Shown here: positions 15,821 to 24,643 of the stretch, in pieces
How positions within the stretch are numbered: the first letter of the stretch is position 1
How the letters are laid out: each line of letters opens with the position of its first letter
NCBI GenBank assembly: GCA_965226095.1
Contig: OZ245336.1
Coordinates: 1,426,001-1,490,000 of the forward strand
DNA length: 64,000 nucleotides
Source: JANQSP01 sp965226095
Lineage (GTDB): Bacteria; Bdellovibrionota; Bdellovibrionia; Bdellovibrionales; UBA1609
Direction of reading: 5' to 3'
Notes under the pieces: model-generated
Database searches by the model: none
What the model was told of the DNA's origin: nothing
What the model saw: only the letters and a program-made list of their open reading frames with translations
Program-made: the position numbers and the translations under genes

Positions 15821-18358
15821 ATGATGAAGTACTTATTGATACTTTTTGTTCTTATCTTTTTTGTCTCTTCCACTTTTGCATTACCTTGTGAAAATTCTTT
15901 TTCAGTTGTCGTAGATCCTCAAGTTTTAAAATCGGAGTTGATTGATACAAATGGGGGAATACATCAGAAGTACATCGGACAGGAAGGATGTATCAAATTT
16001 GCTGATGCCTATTTCAGAGGCAATATGCGTAGAGCTTTTACTACAATGTCCTCCATGCTTTCTAAAGACATGTTTAAAAGGCTTAGGTGGCAGAAGTTTA
16101 TAGGCACGACAAAAGAGTTTAAGGACTTAAAAGATCTGATCTTAGATGAAACAGGTGAGTTAAAAAAACAATACATAGGTCAGGAGGAAGGCTATCCCCG
16201 GTTTGCCGATACTCACACTGGTGGTGAGATGCAAAAAGCCTTTATCAATGTGTCCTCCATTCTCCCCAAAGAGGTGTTTAAAAGGCTTAGGTGGCAGGCA
16301 TTTTTTGGCACGATAAAAGAGTTTAAAGACTTAAAAGATCTGATCTTAGATGAAATAGGAGAACTGAGAGAAGAATACATAGGACAAGAAGAAGGCTATC
16401 CCCGGTTTGCCGATACTCACACTGGTGGTGAAATGCAAAAAGCCTTTCTAAATGTGTCCTCCGTACTCCACAAAGAGATGTTTAAAAGGCTTGGGTGGCA
16501 GAAGTTTATAGGCACGACAAAAGAGTTTAAAGACTTAAAAAATCTGATCTTAGATGAAATAGGAGAACTAGAATACATAGGTCAGGAGGAAGGCTATCCC
16601 CGGTTTGCCGATACTCACACTGGTGGTGAAATGCAAAAAACCTTTCAAAATGTGTCCTCCGTACTCCCCAAAGAGGTGTTTAAAAGACTTAGGTGGCAAC
16701 AGTTTCAAGGTACTACAAAAGAGTTTAAAGACTTAAAAAATCTGATCTTAGATGAAACAGGTAAGCTAAAAAAAGAATACATAGGACAAGAGGAAGGCTA
16801 TCCCCAGTTTGCCGATACTCACACTGGTGGTGAGATGCTAAAAGCCTTTAAAAATGTGTCCTCCGTACTCCCCAAAGAGGTGTTTAAAAGGCTTGGGTGG
16901 CAGCAGTTTATAGGCACGACAAAAGAGTTTAAAGACTTAAAAAATCTGATCTTAGATGAAACAGATGAGTTAAAAAAACAATATATAGGACAAGAAGAAG
17001 GCTATCCCCGGTTTGCCGATACTCACACTGGTGGTGAGATGCAAAAAACCTTTATCAATGTGTCCTCCATTCTCTCCAAAGAGGTGTTTAAAAGGCTTGG
17101 GTGGCAGCAGTTTCATGGTACGACAAAAGAGTTTAAAGACTTAAAAAATCTGATCTTAGATGAAACAGGTGAGTTAAAAAAACAATATATAGGACAAGAA
17201 GAAGGCTATCCCCGGTTTGCCGATACTCACACTGGTGGTGAGATGACTAAAGCTTTTCACAATGTGTCCTCCGTACTCCCCAAAGAGGTGTTTAAAAGGC
17301 TTGGGTGGCAGCAGTTTATAGGCACGACAAAAGAGTTTAAAGACTTAAAAGCTCTGATCTTAGATGAAACAGATGAGTTAAAAAAACAATATATAGGACA
17401 AGAAGAAGGCTATCCCCGGTTTGCCGATACTCACACTGGTGGTGAGATGACTAAAGCTTTTCACAATGTGTCCTCCGTACTCCCCAAAGAGGTGTTTAAA
17501 AGGCTTGGGTGGCAACAGTTTCATGGTACGACAAAAGAGTTTAAAGACTTAAAAGCTCTGATCTTAGATGAAACAGGTGAGTTAAAAAAACAATATATAG
17601 GACAAGAAGAAGGCTATCCCCGGTTTGCCGATACTCACACTGGTGGTGAGATGTTAAAAGCCTTTCACAATGTGTCCTCCATTCTCTCCAAAGAGGTGTT
17701 TAAAAGGCTTGGGTGGCAATATTTTCATGGTACGACAAAAGAGTTTAAAGACTTAAAAAATCTGATCTTAGATGAAACAGGTGAGTTAAAAAAACAATAT
17801 ATAGGACAAGAGGAAGGCTATCCCTATTTTGCCGATACTCACACTGGTGGTGAGATGCTAAAAGCCTTTAAAAATGTGTCCTCCGTACTCTCCAAAGAGG
17901 TGTTTAAAAGGCTTGGGTGGCAGCAGTTTATAGGCACGACAAAAGAGTTTAAAGACTTAAAAAATCTGATCTTAGATAAAACAGGTGAGTTAAAAAAACA
18001 ATATATAGGTCAGGAGGAAGGCTATCCCCGGTTTGCCGATACTCACACTGGTGGTGAGATGACTAAAGCCTTTCTAAATGTGTCCTCCGTACTCTCCAAA
18101 GAGGTGTTTCAACAATTAGGCTGGAAACAGTTTCAAGGAAACGCTAATCAGTTTCGTGTATTGATAACATACTTTAGAACTCTTCAGTTTGAAGATTATC
18201 AAGGTGTAGAAGGACAAAGACAAATTGCTGAACTTATCTTTGAAAATAATCTTCAAAGAACCTATATGAATGTATCCACTTTAAGAGAATATCTATTTAT
18301 CAACAAAGATGTGTTTAAAGACTTGAGAGAATCCGGCTGGTCCAGAACCTTACATTGA
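15821..18358 (+). CDS. Secreted protein with eleven 68-residue tandem repeats
   Basis: The 845-residue paralogue of the preceding gene has the same signal peptide apart from a few residues (...FVSSTFA). It carries eleven YIGQE units and the same C-terminal degenerate unit ending RESGWSRTL. It is longer by exactly five units, less two residues missing in one linker (GELEYIG). Conserved unit residues are TGGEM, the NVSS helix, RL(G/R)WQ and GTTKEF. No catalytic motif is seen. A signal peptide with no membrane anchor suggests secretion or periplasmic location. Tandem duplication with differing repeat number is typical of surface or secreted proteins under diversifying selection; that role is inference. 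Confidence 0.85.
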   Translation: MMKYLLILFVLIFFVSSTFALPCENSFSVVVDPQVLKSELIDTNGGIHQKYIGQEGCIKFADAYFRGNMRRAFTTMSSMLSKDMFKRLRWQKFIGTTKEFKDLKDLILDETGELKKQYIGQEEGYPRFADTHTGGEMQKAFINVSSILPKEVFKRLRWQAFFGTIKEFKDLKDLILDEIGELREEYIGQEEGYPRFADTHTGGEMQKAFLNVSSVLHKEMFKRLGWQKFIGTTKEFKDLKNLILDEIGELEYIGQEEGYPRFADTHTGGEMQKTFQNVSSVLPKEVFKRLRWQQFQGTTKEFKDLKNLILDETGKLKKEYIGQEEGYPQFADTHTGGEMLKAFKNVSSVLPKEVFKRLGWQQFIGTTKEFKDLKNLILDETDELKKQYIGQEEGYPRFADTHTGGEMQKTFINVSSILSKEVFKRLGWQQFHGTTKEFKDLKNLILDETGELKKQYIGQEEGYPRFADTHTGGEMTKAFHNVSSVLPKEVFKRLGWQQFIGTTKEFKDLKALILDETDELKKQYIGQEEGYPRFADTHTGGEMTKAFHNVSSVLPKEVFKRLGWQQFHGTTKEFKDLKALILDETGELKKQYIGQEEGYPRFADTHTGGEMLKAFHNVSSILSKEVFKRLGWQYFHGTTKEFKDLKNLILDETGELKKQYIGQEEGYPYFADTHTGGEMLKAFKNVSSVLSKEVFKRLGWQQFIGTTKEFKDLKNLILDKTGELKKQYIGQEEGYPRFADTHTGGEMTKAFLNVSSVLSKEVFQQLGWKQFQGNANQFRVLITYFRTLQFEDYQGVEGQRQIAELIFENNLQRTYMNVSTLREYLFINKDVFKDLRESGWSRTLH
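15967..18140 (+). repeat. 204-bp coding tandem repeats (copy set 2)
   Basis: Eleven units of 204 bp (one is 198 bp) encode the 68-residue repeats of the second paralogue. Some pairs of adjacent units, such as those around 17220 and 17424, are almost identical over their full length, which suggests very recent expansion. Confidence 0.9.
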
Positions 18359-18415
18359 CAAACAAATATTGCTTCCTTAGAATGTCCTTTGCCAATATAC
18401 AAAAAGGAGTATCCC

Positions 18416-19000
18416 ATGTCCCGTATTTCTCTACCCGATCTACCTTATTCCCGAAAAGCTTTAGCTCCCCACATTTCAGAAGAAACCCTGGATTACCACT
18501 ATGGAAAACACCATGCTTCCTATGTCACGAAATTAAATGGTCTCTTGGAAAAAAATCCAGATTTAAGCAAAGCCAGCCTGGAAGAACTGATTCAAGAATC
18601 TTCGGGAGCTGTGTTTAATAATGCCGCTCAAGTGTGGAATCACACTTTTTATTGGAACTCTCTTTCTCCAAAAGGCGACAAACCTTCTCAAGAACTCTCA
18701 GAGATTTTAACAAAAACATTTGGCTCTGTAGAACAATTTAAAGAACAATTCACATCTACAGCTTTAGGACAATTTGGATCGGGTTGGGCCTGGTTAGTAA
18801 AAAAATCTACTGGAGAGTTGGCCGTACAAGCCACCGGCAACGCGGACAATCCCCTGCAAACCGGCAATCAACCTTTGCTTACCTGTGATGTTTGGGAACA
18901 CGCTTACTATATAGATTATCGCAATGCCCGACCAAGCTATTTAAAAGCTTTTTGGGAAATTGTTAATTGGGATTTTATTAAACAAAACTTACAAAAATAA
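18416..19000 (+). CDS. sodB: Iron/manganese superoxide dismutase
   Basis: Converts superoxide to H2O2 and O2. The ATG at 18416 follows AAAAAGGAG by seven bases and gives 194 residues, the normal size; the frame also contains an ATG at 18389 that would add nine atypical residues. Metal-ligand motifs are present: HHASYVTKLN, AAQVWNHTFYWNSL, and CDVWEHAYYIDYRN with the Asp and His ligands. The segment LGQFGSGWAWL is typical. Motif details favour the Fe-type enzyme, though Fe versus Mn cannot be fixed by eye. No signal peptide, so it is cytoplasmic. Confidence 0.95.
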   Translation: MSRISLPDLPYSRKALAPHISEETLDYHYGKHHASYVTKLNGLLEKNPDLSKASLEELIQESSGAVFNNAAQVWNHTFYWNSLSPKGDKPSQELSEILTKTFGSVEQFKEQFTSTALGQFGSGWAWLVKKSTGELAVQATGNADNPLQTGNQPLLTCDVWEHAYYIDYRNARPSYLKAFWEIVNWDFIKQNLQK

Positions 19001-19055
19001 GTGATTCACCAAGATAACAAGGTAAAAACAACTTTATGAGAAACAGGATTTTTCA

Positions 19056-20324
19056 ATGCCTTTAAATAGAGTTCGAGGAACAGAAGATCTTAGTGGTGCA
19101 GTACAGAGAAAACACAATTATATTATTCAAATCTTCAAAAATGTTGCTTCCCGGTTTTGTTTTCAAGAAATATCCACACCTGTTTTTGAAACAACAGAAG
19201 TATTTAGCCGAACACTCGGACTGGATTCAGATATTGTAAATAAAGAAATGTTTACTTTTATGGATCGCAGTGAAAACAGCCTTACACTAAGACCAGAGGG
19301 AACAGCAGGTGTCGTCCGGCATTTCATTACAGAAAAACTACAACAACAACTGCCTTTACGATTGATGTACCAAGGACCTATGTTCCGCTATGAACGGCCA
19401 CAGAAAGGACGACAAAGACAATTTCATACAGTGGGTGTAGAACTATTGGGTGAAGAAAATCCAAACGGAGATAGTGAGTGCATTAGTCTGGCCTGGTTGT
19501 TTTTAAAAGAATTGGGATTAACTCAACAAAAAAATCTCCACATGGAAATCAACAGTATTGGAGATTTGGAGAGTCGTAATAACTATAAAGATGCTTTAAT
19601 AAAATACTTAAAACCTTTAAAAGAAAAATTAAGTGCAGACAGTCAGAGGCGCTTAAATACAAACCCTTTAAGAATATTAGACTCCAAAGAAGAACAGGAT
19701 CAAAAAATAACAAAAAATGCCCCTTCTCTTTCAGATTTTTTAAACAAGGAATCAAAATTATTTTTTAAAAATATCTTAAAGGGTTTAGATGCTTTTCAAA
19801 TCCCCTGGAAAAAAAATGAACGATTGGTACGTGGTCTGGATTATTACAATCACTGTGTGTATGAATTCAAATCCGATCATCCACAACTAGGTTCACAAAA
19901 TACTTTGCTAGCAGGCGGACGCTACGATTCTTTAATAAACACTATGTCAGAAGGCGCACTCTCTGTACCTGGCACCGGTTGGGGCGCTGGATTGGAACGA
20001 CTATCCTTTTTAATAGAAGATTCCGCTGTCCCCTCTCCCACTCCACATTGCGCACTCGTCCCACTAGGAGAAGAAGCAGGGCAGCAGGCTCTAAAACTGG
20101 CCTGGCAATTAAGACAAGAGGGCATTTCAGTTTTTCATCCCAAAGGAACAGGGAATTTAAGTAAAAAAATGAAACGAGCCAGTCAGGCACAAGTGGGTTA
20201 TGCTATTATTTTTGGTCCCGACGAAATCAAAAAACAGGAATTTACTGTTAAAAATATGAAAGATGGAAAACAAAAAACAGTAGATACTGATCACCTGGTA
20301 GAATTTTTAAAGAAGTCTATATAA
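19056..20324 (+). CDS. hisS: Histidyl-tRNA synthetase
   Basis: A class II aminoacyl-tRNA synthetase that charges tRNA-His. The 422-residue sequence has N-terminal PLNRVRGTEDL, motif 2 MFRYERPQKGRQRQFHT, the HisA-type motif LVRGLDYYNHCVYEF, then GGRYDSL, and motif 3 GWGAGLERL. The C-terminal anticodon-binding domain begins about residue 325 (HCALVPLGEEAGQQALKLAW). It lies 55 bp after sodB on the same strand. Confidence 0.98.
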   Translation: MPLNRVRGTEDLSGAVQRKHNYIIQIFKNVASRFCFQEISTPVFETTEVFSRTLGLDSDIVNKEMFTFMDRSENSLTLRPEGTAGVVRHFITEKLQQQLPLRLMYQGPMFRYERPQKGRQRQFHTVGVELLGEENPNGDSECISLAWLFLKELGLTQQKNLHMEINSIGDLESRNNYKDALIKYLKPLKEKLSADSQRRLNTNPLRILDSKEEQDQKITKNAPSLSDFLNKESKLFFKNILKGLDAFQIPWKKNERLVRGLDYYNHCVYEFKSDHPQLGSQNTLLAGGRYDSLINTMSEGALSVPGTGWGAGLERLSFLIEDSAVPSPTPHCALVPLGEEAGQQALKLAWQLRQEGISVFHPKGTGNLSKKMKRASQAQVGYAIIFGPDEIKKQEFTVKNMKDGKQKTVDTDHLVEFLKKSI

Positions 20325-20383
20325 ATGTTTTGTCAGAAATATAAGTGAAGTACTAAACTTTTACATCTTTGCAAAAGTACATT

Positions 20384-21979
20384 TTAATTAAAACTTTTGG
20401 AACAATTGTCACCGCCACCGTTATCACCGGCATCTCTTTGTTTTTTCTCAACGATTCGGACATCCAAATCTTGTAATATATTTGCCGTTTTAAGTTTTCC
20501 AACTTCATTTATCACTAATTGCTTAATAGCTTCTATATCCTCTACAGATAAATTTTCTTGTTTGCCTTTACTCATCTCTTCTGCAAAAGCAAGTATTACT
20601 TCATTATTACTTGCCTTTTCTGCAAATGAAACTTCTACGTTTACTCTCCCTCCATTTTGAACTAAAAACACTACTATCTCTGTAGTGACTTCCACTAAAG
20701 AGTTTTCTATGCCATATTTTATATATGTATATAGAGGTGTTTCGCTTTTATTATTTTTCTCATTAATTTTTGCTCCATGTTTCAACAACAAGCCCTGTCC
20801 TTCTGAGCCAACCATGTGAAGAGGAGTATTGCCTTTTTTGTCTCTGGCATGAATATCCGCACCATGAGTTAATAGTATTTCCACCATACCATGTTCATTA
20901 GCATAATGAAGAGGAGTCTTGCCTTTTTTGTCTCTGGCATGAACATCCGCGCCATGAGTTAATAATATTTCCACCATACCATGCTCATTAGCATAATGAA
21001 GAGGAGTCCTGCCTTCTTCATTTCTGATATCAACTAGATTCTTATCTTTTAAGAGGATTCTTTCAACCTCTTTTATATCATTTGCTACGACAGCTACAAA
21101 AATATTATTAATGTCAGAGTTATTGCGCCTCTCTTCATTAATACGAGCATCCAAAGATTTTAATAAATCCGCCGGGTTAATATTCTTTATCTCTTTTCTT
21201 CTAGTAAATTCCAAAGCTTGTTTTATATTATCCAAAGATACACCATTCAATACATCTTTCACCCATTGTCTGATGATTTCCAAATCACTAATGGATAACC
21301 CATCATTTCTCTTTTTATTCATCTCATATACAAAATAAACAATATACCGTAACTGAGTGTACTGACTATGACTGCCGGAGGGAAAGCTTACTATTCTATT
21401 CATTCTTACACCATTCTTCAAAAGCAATGAAACTAACCGTATTATGCTAACAATAGTAGACTCGTGTCTTTCTAATACTAATTGTAATGTTTCTCGATTA
21501 AAATCCCTAGAATAACGCTTATCTTTTAAGAATGAATTATGATACTCCTCGCTTACTAATGAATCAGAAGCATTCACATTTAATGATATTAACCTTTCAA
21601 GAAGAGCAGGGGGTCTTCCTTCTCTGTCTTTGGCATGAACATCCGCGCCATGATCCAACAACACCTGTATCAATTCTACTGCATAAGCTTCATGTAGCGG
21701 AGTTCTTCCTTCTTTGTCTCTGGCATGAACATCCGCGCCATGATCCAACAACACCTGTGCCATCTCTGCTGTATACACTTTGTGCAAAGGAGTTTGTTTA
21801 TGATCATTCCTAGCGCTCACTGCATCTTTATCTACAGACAGTATGTTTCTCGCTTTCTCTGCACTACTGGATGATATGACAGCGTTGAAAATCTCATGTT
21901 CACCTTCTTCAGCTACCACCATCTGAGAAAAACAAAAAAACATACAAAATAAAAAAATGGATTTTAAAAATAAATACAT
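20384..21979 (-). CDS. Exported ankyrin-repeat protein
   Basis: The 531-residue protein begins with a signal peptide (MYLFLKSIFLFCMFFCFSQMVVA). Two ankyrin blocks are visible. The first spans about residues 30-125 (KQTPLHKVYTAEMAQVLLDHGADVHARDKEG). The second spans about 310-400 with several units of GRTPLHYANEHGMVEILLTH. They are separated by about 180 residues of charged helical sequence without ankyrin motifs. The C-terminus is also helical. Ankyrin repeats mediate protein-protein contacts; an exported one is often an interaction or effector-like protein, which here is inference. The downstream end converges on hisS with a 59-bp gap. Confidence 0.85.
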   Translation of the reverse strand: MYLFLKSIFLFCMFFCFSQMVVAEEGEHEIFNAVISSSSAEKARNILSVDKDAVSARNDHKQTPLHKVYTAEMAQVLLDHGADVHARDKEGRTPLHEAYAVELIQVLLDHGADVHAKDREGRPPALLERLISLNVNASDSLVSEEYHNSFLKDKRYSRDFNRETLQLVLERHESTIVSIIRLVSLLLKNGVRMNRIVSFPSGSHSQYTQLRYIVYFVYEMNKKRNDGLSISDLEIIRQWVKDVLNGVSLDNIKQALEFTRRKEIKNINPADLLKSLDARINEERRNNSDINNIFVAVVANDIKEVERILLKDKNLVDIRNEEGRTPLHYANEHGMVEILLTHGADVHARDKKGKTPLHYANEHGMVEILLTHGADIHARDKKGNTPLHMVGSEGQGLLLKHGAKINEKNNKSETPLYTYIKYGIENSLVEVTTEIVVFLVQNGGRVNVEVSFAEKASNNEVILAFAEEMSKGKQENLSVEDIEAIKQLVINEVGKLKTANILQDLDVRIVEKKQRDAGDNGGGDNCSKSFN

Positions 21980-22209
21980 GACATACGCCTTTTACTATGA
22001 TCATTATTCAATCATCCCTGAAGTCACTCTATAAACTCAATTAAAACAGATTCTTACTTGCACAGGAATGACAAACTTACTAGTGAATGACTGCAAGTAC
22101 AGTATCAAATTGCTGAAATAAACACTACTTTTTCTAATTATTCTTATAACTTTAAAACATTAAAGATGTAATAATTACAAATCTATAAAAAAATTACATG
22201 ATTCTTAAG

Positions 22210-22264
22210 TCATTCCCGCGAAAGCGGGAATCCAGTTCTGAATCCCTGCTTTCGCAGGGATGAC
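22210..22264. repeat. Inverted pair of REP-like palindromes
   Basis: The left element is GTCATTCCCGCG-AAA-GCGGGAA followed by TCCAG. The right element, in opposite orientation, is AATCCCTGCTTTCGCAGGGA followed by TGAC. Together they form a BIME-like inverted pair. This palindrome type (GTCATTCC...GGAATCCAG) is common between genes in many bacteria and is thought to spread through REP-associated transposases, none of which is seen here. Confidence 0.85.
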
Positions 22265-22296
22265 AATGGATACGAGGCAAATGCAAAAAACTAGAA

Positions 22297-22545
22297 CTTG
22301 AAAGGTCGCCGGTGGACCTTTCAAGGGGACTTTATCGTTCAGCTCTATGAGCTTCTTACTTTTTTTGTTACATAGTAAGAATCTAAATTATAAACCAAGG
22401 CTAAACAACAAAGGTCCTTGAGGACCTTTGTTGTTTAGCTCTACGAACTTTTTACTTTTTTCTTTATTTGTTATAAAGATAAGAATCTAAGATCTAAAAG
22501 AGGCTAAACGACAAAGGCCACCTGTGGGCCTTTATCGTTCAGCTC
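22297..22545 (+). repeat. Tandem array of three hairpin units (about 96-104 bp each)
   Basis: Hairpins lie at 22297-22325 (11-bp stem CTTGAAAGGTC), 22401-22438 (perfect 17-bp stem, TTGA loop) and 22504-22542. The motif AGCTCTA follows each at 22341, 22437 and 22541. T-rich tracts (CTTTTTACTTTTTT) follow the first two on the plus strand, with a conserved AAGAATCTAA before the next unit. Stem bases co-vary between units 2 and 3 (CAACAAAGG/CCTTTGTTG versus CGACAAAGG/CCTTTATCG). These features look like tandem small-RNA or terminator-like repeats and not random sequence. Confidence 0.7.
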
Positions 22546-22573
22546 TATGAGCTATGTACTTCTTCTAAGCACC

Positions 22574-23026
22574 TTACTTACAAAGTTTAAATTTTAGTTG
22601 AATCTTGGTAATCAGCTGAATAGCCATTTTTTCATGGATTTTACACATTTTCAGTTCATCTTTTCGATGAGACTTTTGACTGGGAGTGAGAGAACAAGTT
22701 TCCAACTCCATCTCATAGTCCAATTTATTGGCTCGGATAACCTCCAGCTCCTTGGACTGCTGTTTAAAAAGTTTATTCACCTTATGAATAGGTGCTACAT
22801 CCAACCAGTCTTTTCTAGCCTTATACCATACCAATTTTTTCTTAAAACGAGCTTTGTTCTTAGCCAAAACAAAAGTCGGGTGCTGAGATTCATCCACATC
22901 CAAGATATTCTTAATAGAATCTAAATGGGCTAAATCCTCATCCTCCATAATAGCTGAAAAGTGAACCGATGGGTTAGGGGTAGCTGGTTTCCTGGATAAA
23001 GGGGCAATAGTAGTGCCTGTACTCAT
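22574..23026 (-). CDS. Hypothetical charged helical protein
   Basis: The 150-residue protein is not recognised. A strong AGGAGG lies eight bases upstream of the ATG, so it is very likely expressed. It has no signal peptide. The N-terminus is low-complexity (MSTGTTIAPLSRKPATPNPS). The rest is Lys/Glu-rich and predicted helical (KNKARFKKKLVWYKARKDWLDV, LFKQQSKELEVIRANKLDYEMELE), probably forming coiled coils, with two cysteines in the last 25 residues. The hairpin array lies immediately downstream. Confidence 0.7.
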   Translation of the reverse strand: MSTGTTIAPLSRKPATPNPSVHFSAIMEDEDLAHLDSIKNILDVDESQHPTFVLAKNKARFKKKLVWYKARKDWLDVAPIHKVNKLFKQQSKELEVIRANKLDYEMELETCSLTPSQKSHRKDELKMCKIHEKMAIQLITKIQLKFKLCK

Positions 23027-23256
23027 TTTTAAATCCTCCTGTACGATAATCTATAAATTTATTTGATATTTAAGATTATGGTTAAAATAAATGCCGTGTA
23101 TTAAAGGTTGAGATTAACAAAAGATCAGTTTTTTGTCAATTTTTACATTTTTAGGGCAAAATTATAAAAAAACCAGCGAAAAATAATACCAAAAATGAAA
23201 AATGACAAATTGATTATTTAACAGCTCTTATTTCAACACAGCGCTCATAATCACAC

Positions 23257-23291
23257 TTGATATAATATCATTTGATATTATATTTATATCA
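23257..23291 (+). promoter_or_regulatory. Promoter with overlapping palindromic operator-like sites
   Basis: A -35-like TTGATA (23257-23262) and -10-like TATATT (23279-23284) are 16 bp apart upstream of the symporter ATG at 23310. The -35 overlaps the perfect palindrome TGATATAATATCA (23258-23270). A second half-match TTGATATTATATTTATATCA follows (23272-23291), so a repressor could bind twice across the promoter. The base composition makes chance palindromes likelier than usual. Confidence 0.45.
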
Positions 23292-23309
23292 TTGTTATGA
23301 TTTTAAATC

Positions 23310-24620
23310 ATGACTGAACACAAAGTATCTCGGACTTCAAAAACAAATCACTTATCCAGTTGGGGAATTTTTATAGGTTTGGTAGTGGGAGCTATTATTG
23401 GCTTGGGATTCCACACCTGGGGAGATAGCCCAGTAAGAGATTGGATTTTAGTCAATGCTATTCAACCTTTGGGGACTGTTTTTCTACGTTCCTTGTTTAT
23501 GATTATCGTCCCTCTAGTGGCTGCCTCGCTTTTAGTTGGAGTGGTCAACCTCGGTAGTGGAGCCTTACTTAAAAAACTGGGCTGGAAAGTGACTCTCTTT
23601 TATATAACTACTACTTTATGCGCCATTGTTATTGGGCAAACCTTGATAAATACCTTTCAACCTGGTGCAGGAATTCCTCAAGAAATGGCAGAAGAAGCTA
23701 TTGAATCCTCAAGAGGACAAGTGGAATCCTTAAAAGAAAAAAGTTCTTGGGTCGGAAAATCTTTATGGCCTGGTATTGTAGATAAAATCATTCCCAAAAA
23801 TATCATCCGAGAGTTTAGTAACACAAATATGCTGGCTATTATTTTCGTCTCCCTTCTTTTCGGTATCGCTCTGTTGGGTATGGCGACCAGTCCCAAAAAG
23901 GACGCTTTTGTAGGATTCTTTTCCGTACTCTCAGATATTTCCATAACTCTTGTAGGATGGATTATGAAAATTGCACCCTATGCAGTCGCTGCATTGATGA
24001 TTAACGCTGTTTCCAGTTTTGGCCTGGTTATCATGAAAAATCTAATGGCTTATGTTCTTATTGTTATGGGAGCTTTGTTATTTCAATTTTTTGTAGTCTA
24101 TGGAACTATATTAAAATTCTTCCTAAAGATCTCTCCTCTTGTATTTTACAGAAAAGCCATGGCTATCTTCTTAACTGCTTTTAGTACCAGCTCTTCTGCC
24201 GCCACTATGCCGGTCACCATCCGTACCTTGGAAAAAGAATTTGGTGTTCCGGAATCCATCACCACTTTCAGTGTACCTATAGGAGTCACTGTGAATATGG
24301 ATGGAACTGCTTTATTTGAAGTCATGGCTGCGGTTTTTATCGCCCAGGTATTTGGAGTAGACCTATCCCTTATGGAACATTTTACATTGATATTTTTGGT
24401 TCTCGTCACTTCCATTGGAGTGGCCGGGGTCCCAGGTGGATCGATTCCTATTTTAATGGCTGCTATGGCCGCCTTAAATATCCCTGTTGAAGGTATTGCC
24501 TTGATCTTGGGAGTGGATCGTTTGTTGGATATGTCCAGGACAGTAACCAATGTCACAGGGGATTCAGTAGCTGCTTTATTCCTGGCCCGCTCAGAAAAAA
24601 TACCTATCAATACAGAATAA
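23310..24620 (+). CDS. Dicarboxylate/amino acid:cation symporter (DAACS family)
   Basis: The 436-residue inner-membrane transporter of the GltP/DctA family takes up glutamate, aspartate or C4-dicarboxylates with Na+ or H+. Signatures are FLRSLFMIIVPLVAASLLVGV in TM3, the serine-rich hairpin TAFSTSSSAATMPVT, the NMDGTA motif (PIGVTVNMDGTALF), and VAGVPGGSIPILMAA with the second re-entrant loop. The C-terminal region has the substrate-site pattern RLLDMSRTVTNVTGDS. Substrate cannot be fixed by eye. The next gene begins 23 bp downstream, so the two are likely cotranscribed. Confidence 0.95.
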   Translation: MTEHKVSRTSKTNHLSSWGIFIGLVVGAIIGLGFHTWGDSPVRDWILVNAIQPLGTVFLRSLFMIIVPLVAASLLVGVVNLGSGALLKKLGWKVTLFYITTTLCAIVIGQTLINTFQPGAGIPQEMAEEAIESSRGQVESLKEKSSWVGKSLWPGIVDKIIPKNIIREFSNTNMLAIIFVSLLFGIALLGMATSPKKDAFVGFFSVLSDISITLVGWIMKIAPYAVAALMINAVSSFGLVIMKNLMAYVLIVMGALLFQFFVVYGTILKFFLKISPLVFYRKAMAIFLTAFSTSSSAATMPVTIRTLEKEFGVPESITTFSVPIGVTVNMDGTALFEVMAAVFIAQVFGVDLSLMEHFTLIFLVLVTSIGVAGVPGGSIPILMAAMAALNIPVEGIALILGVDRLLDMSRTVTNVTGDSVAALFLARSEKIPINTE

Positions 24621-24643
24621 AGCCCATCAAAAAAATCAGTTGA

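Larger units (their letters stand above)
21980..22573. other. Non-coding region with REP pair and hairpin array
   Basis: This 594-bp region lies between two minus-strand genes. It holds a head-to-head REP-like palindrome pair (22210-22264) and then three tandem hairpin units of about 100 bp (22297-22545). I see no ORF with a ribosome-binding site. Confidence 0.7.

Noticed and set aside
14004..18358. Regular repeats that could be mistaken for a CRISPR array
   Set aside because: The period is 204 bp, there are no unique spacers of constant length, and the repeats are in frame inside two long signal-peptide-bearing genes.
18355..18618. ORF overlapping the start of sodB in another frame
   Set aside because: It overlaps the clear sodB coding sequence and has no ribosome-binding site or recognisable product.
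22210..22545. Insertion sequence or MITE ends
   Set aside because: There is no transposase ORF, no long terminal inverted repeats bracketing the region and no visible target duplication; REP elements and a tandem hairpin array explain it better.
24146..24610. Antisense ORF of 154 codons inside the symporter gene
   Set aside because: It is a shadow of a well-conserved transporter frame with no ribosome-binding site.
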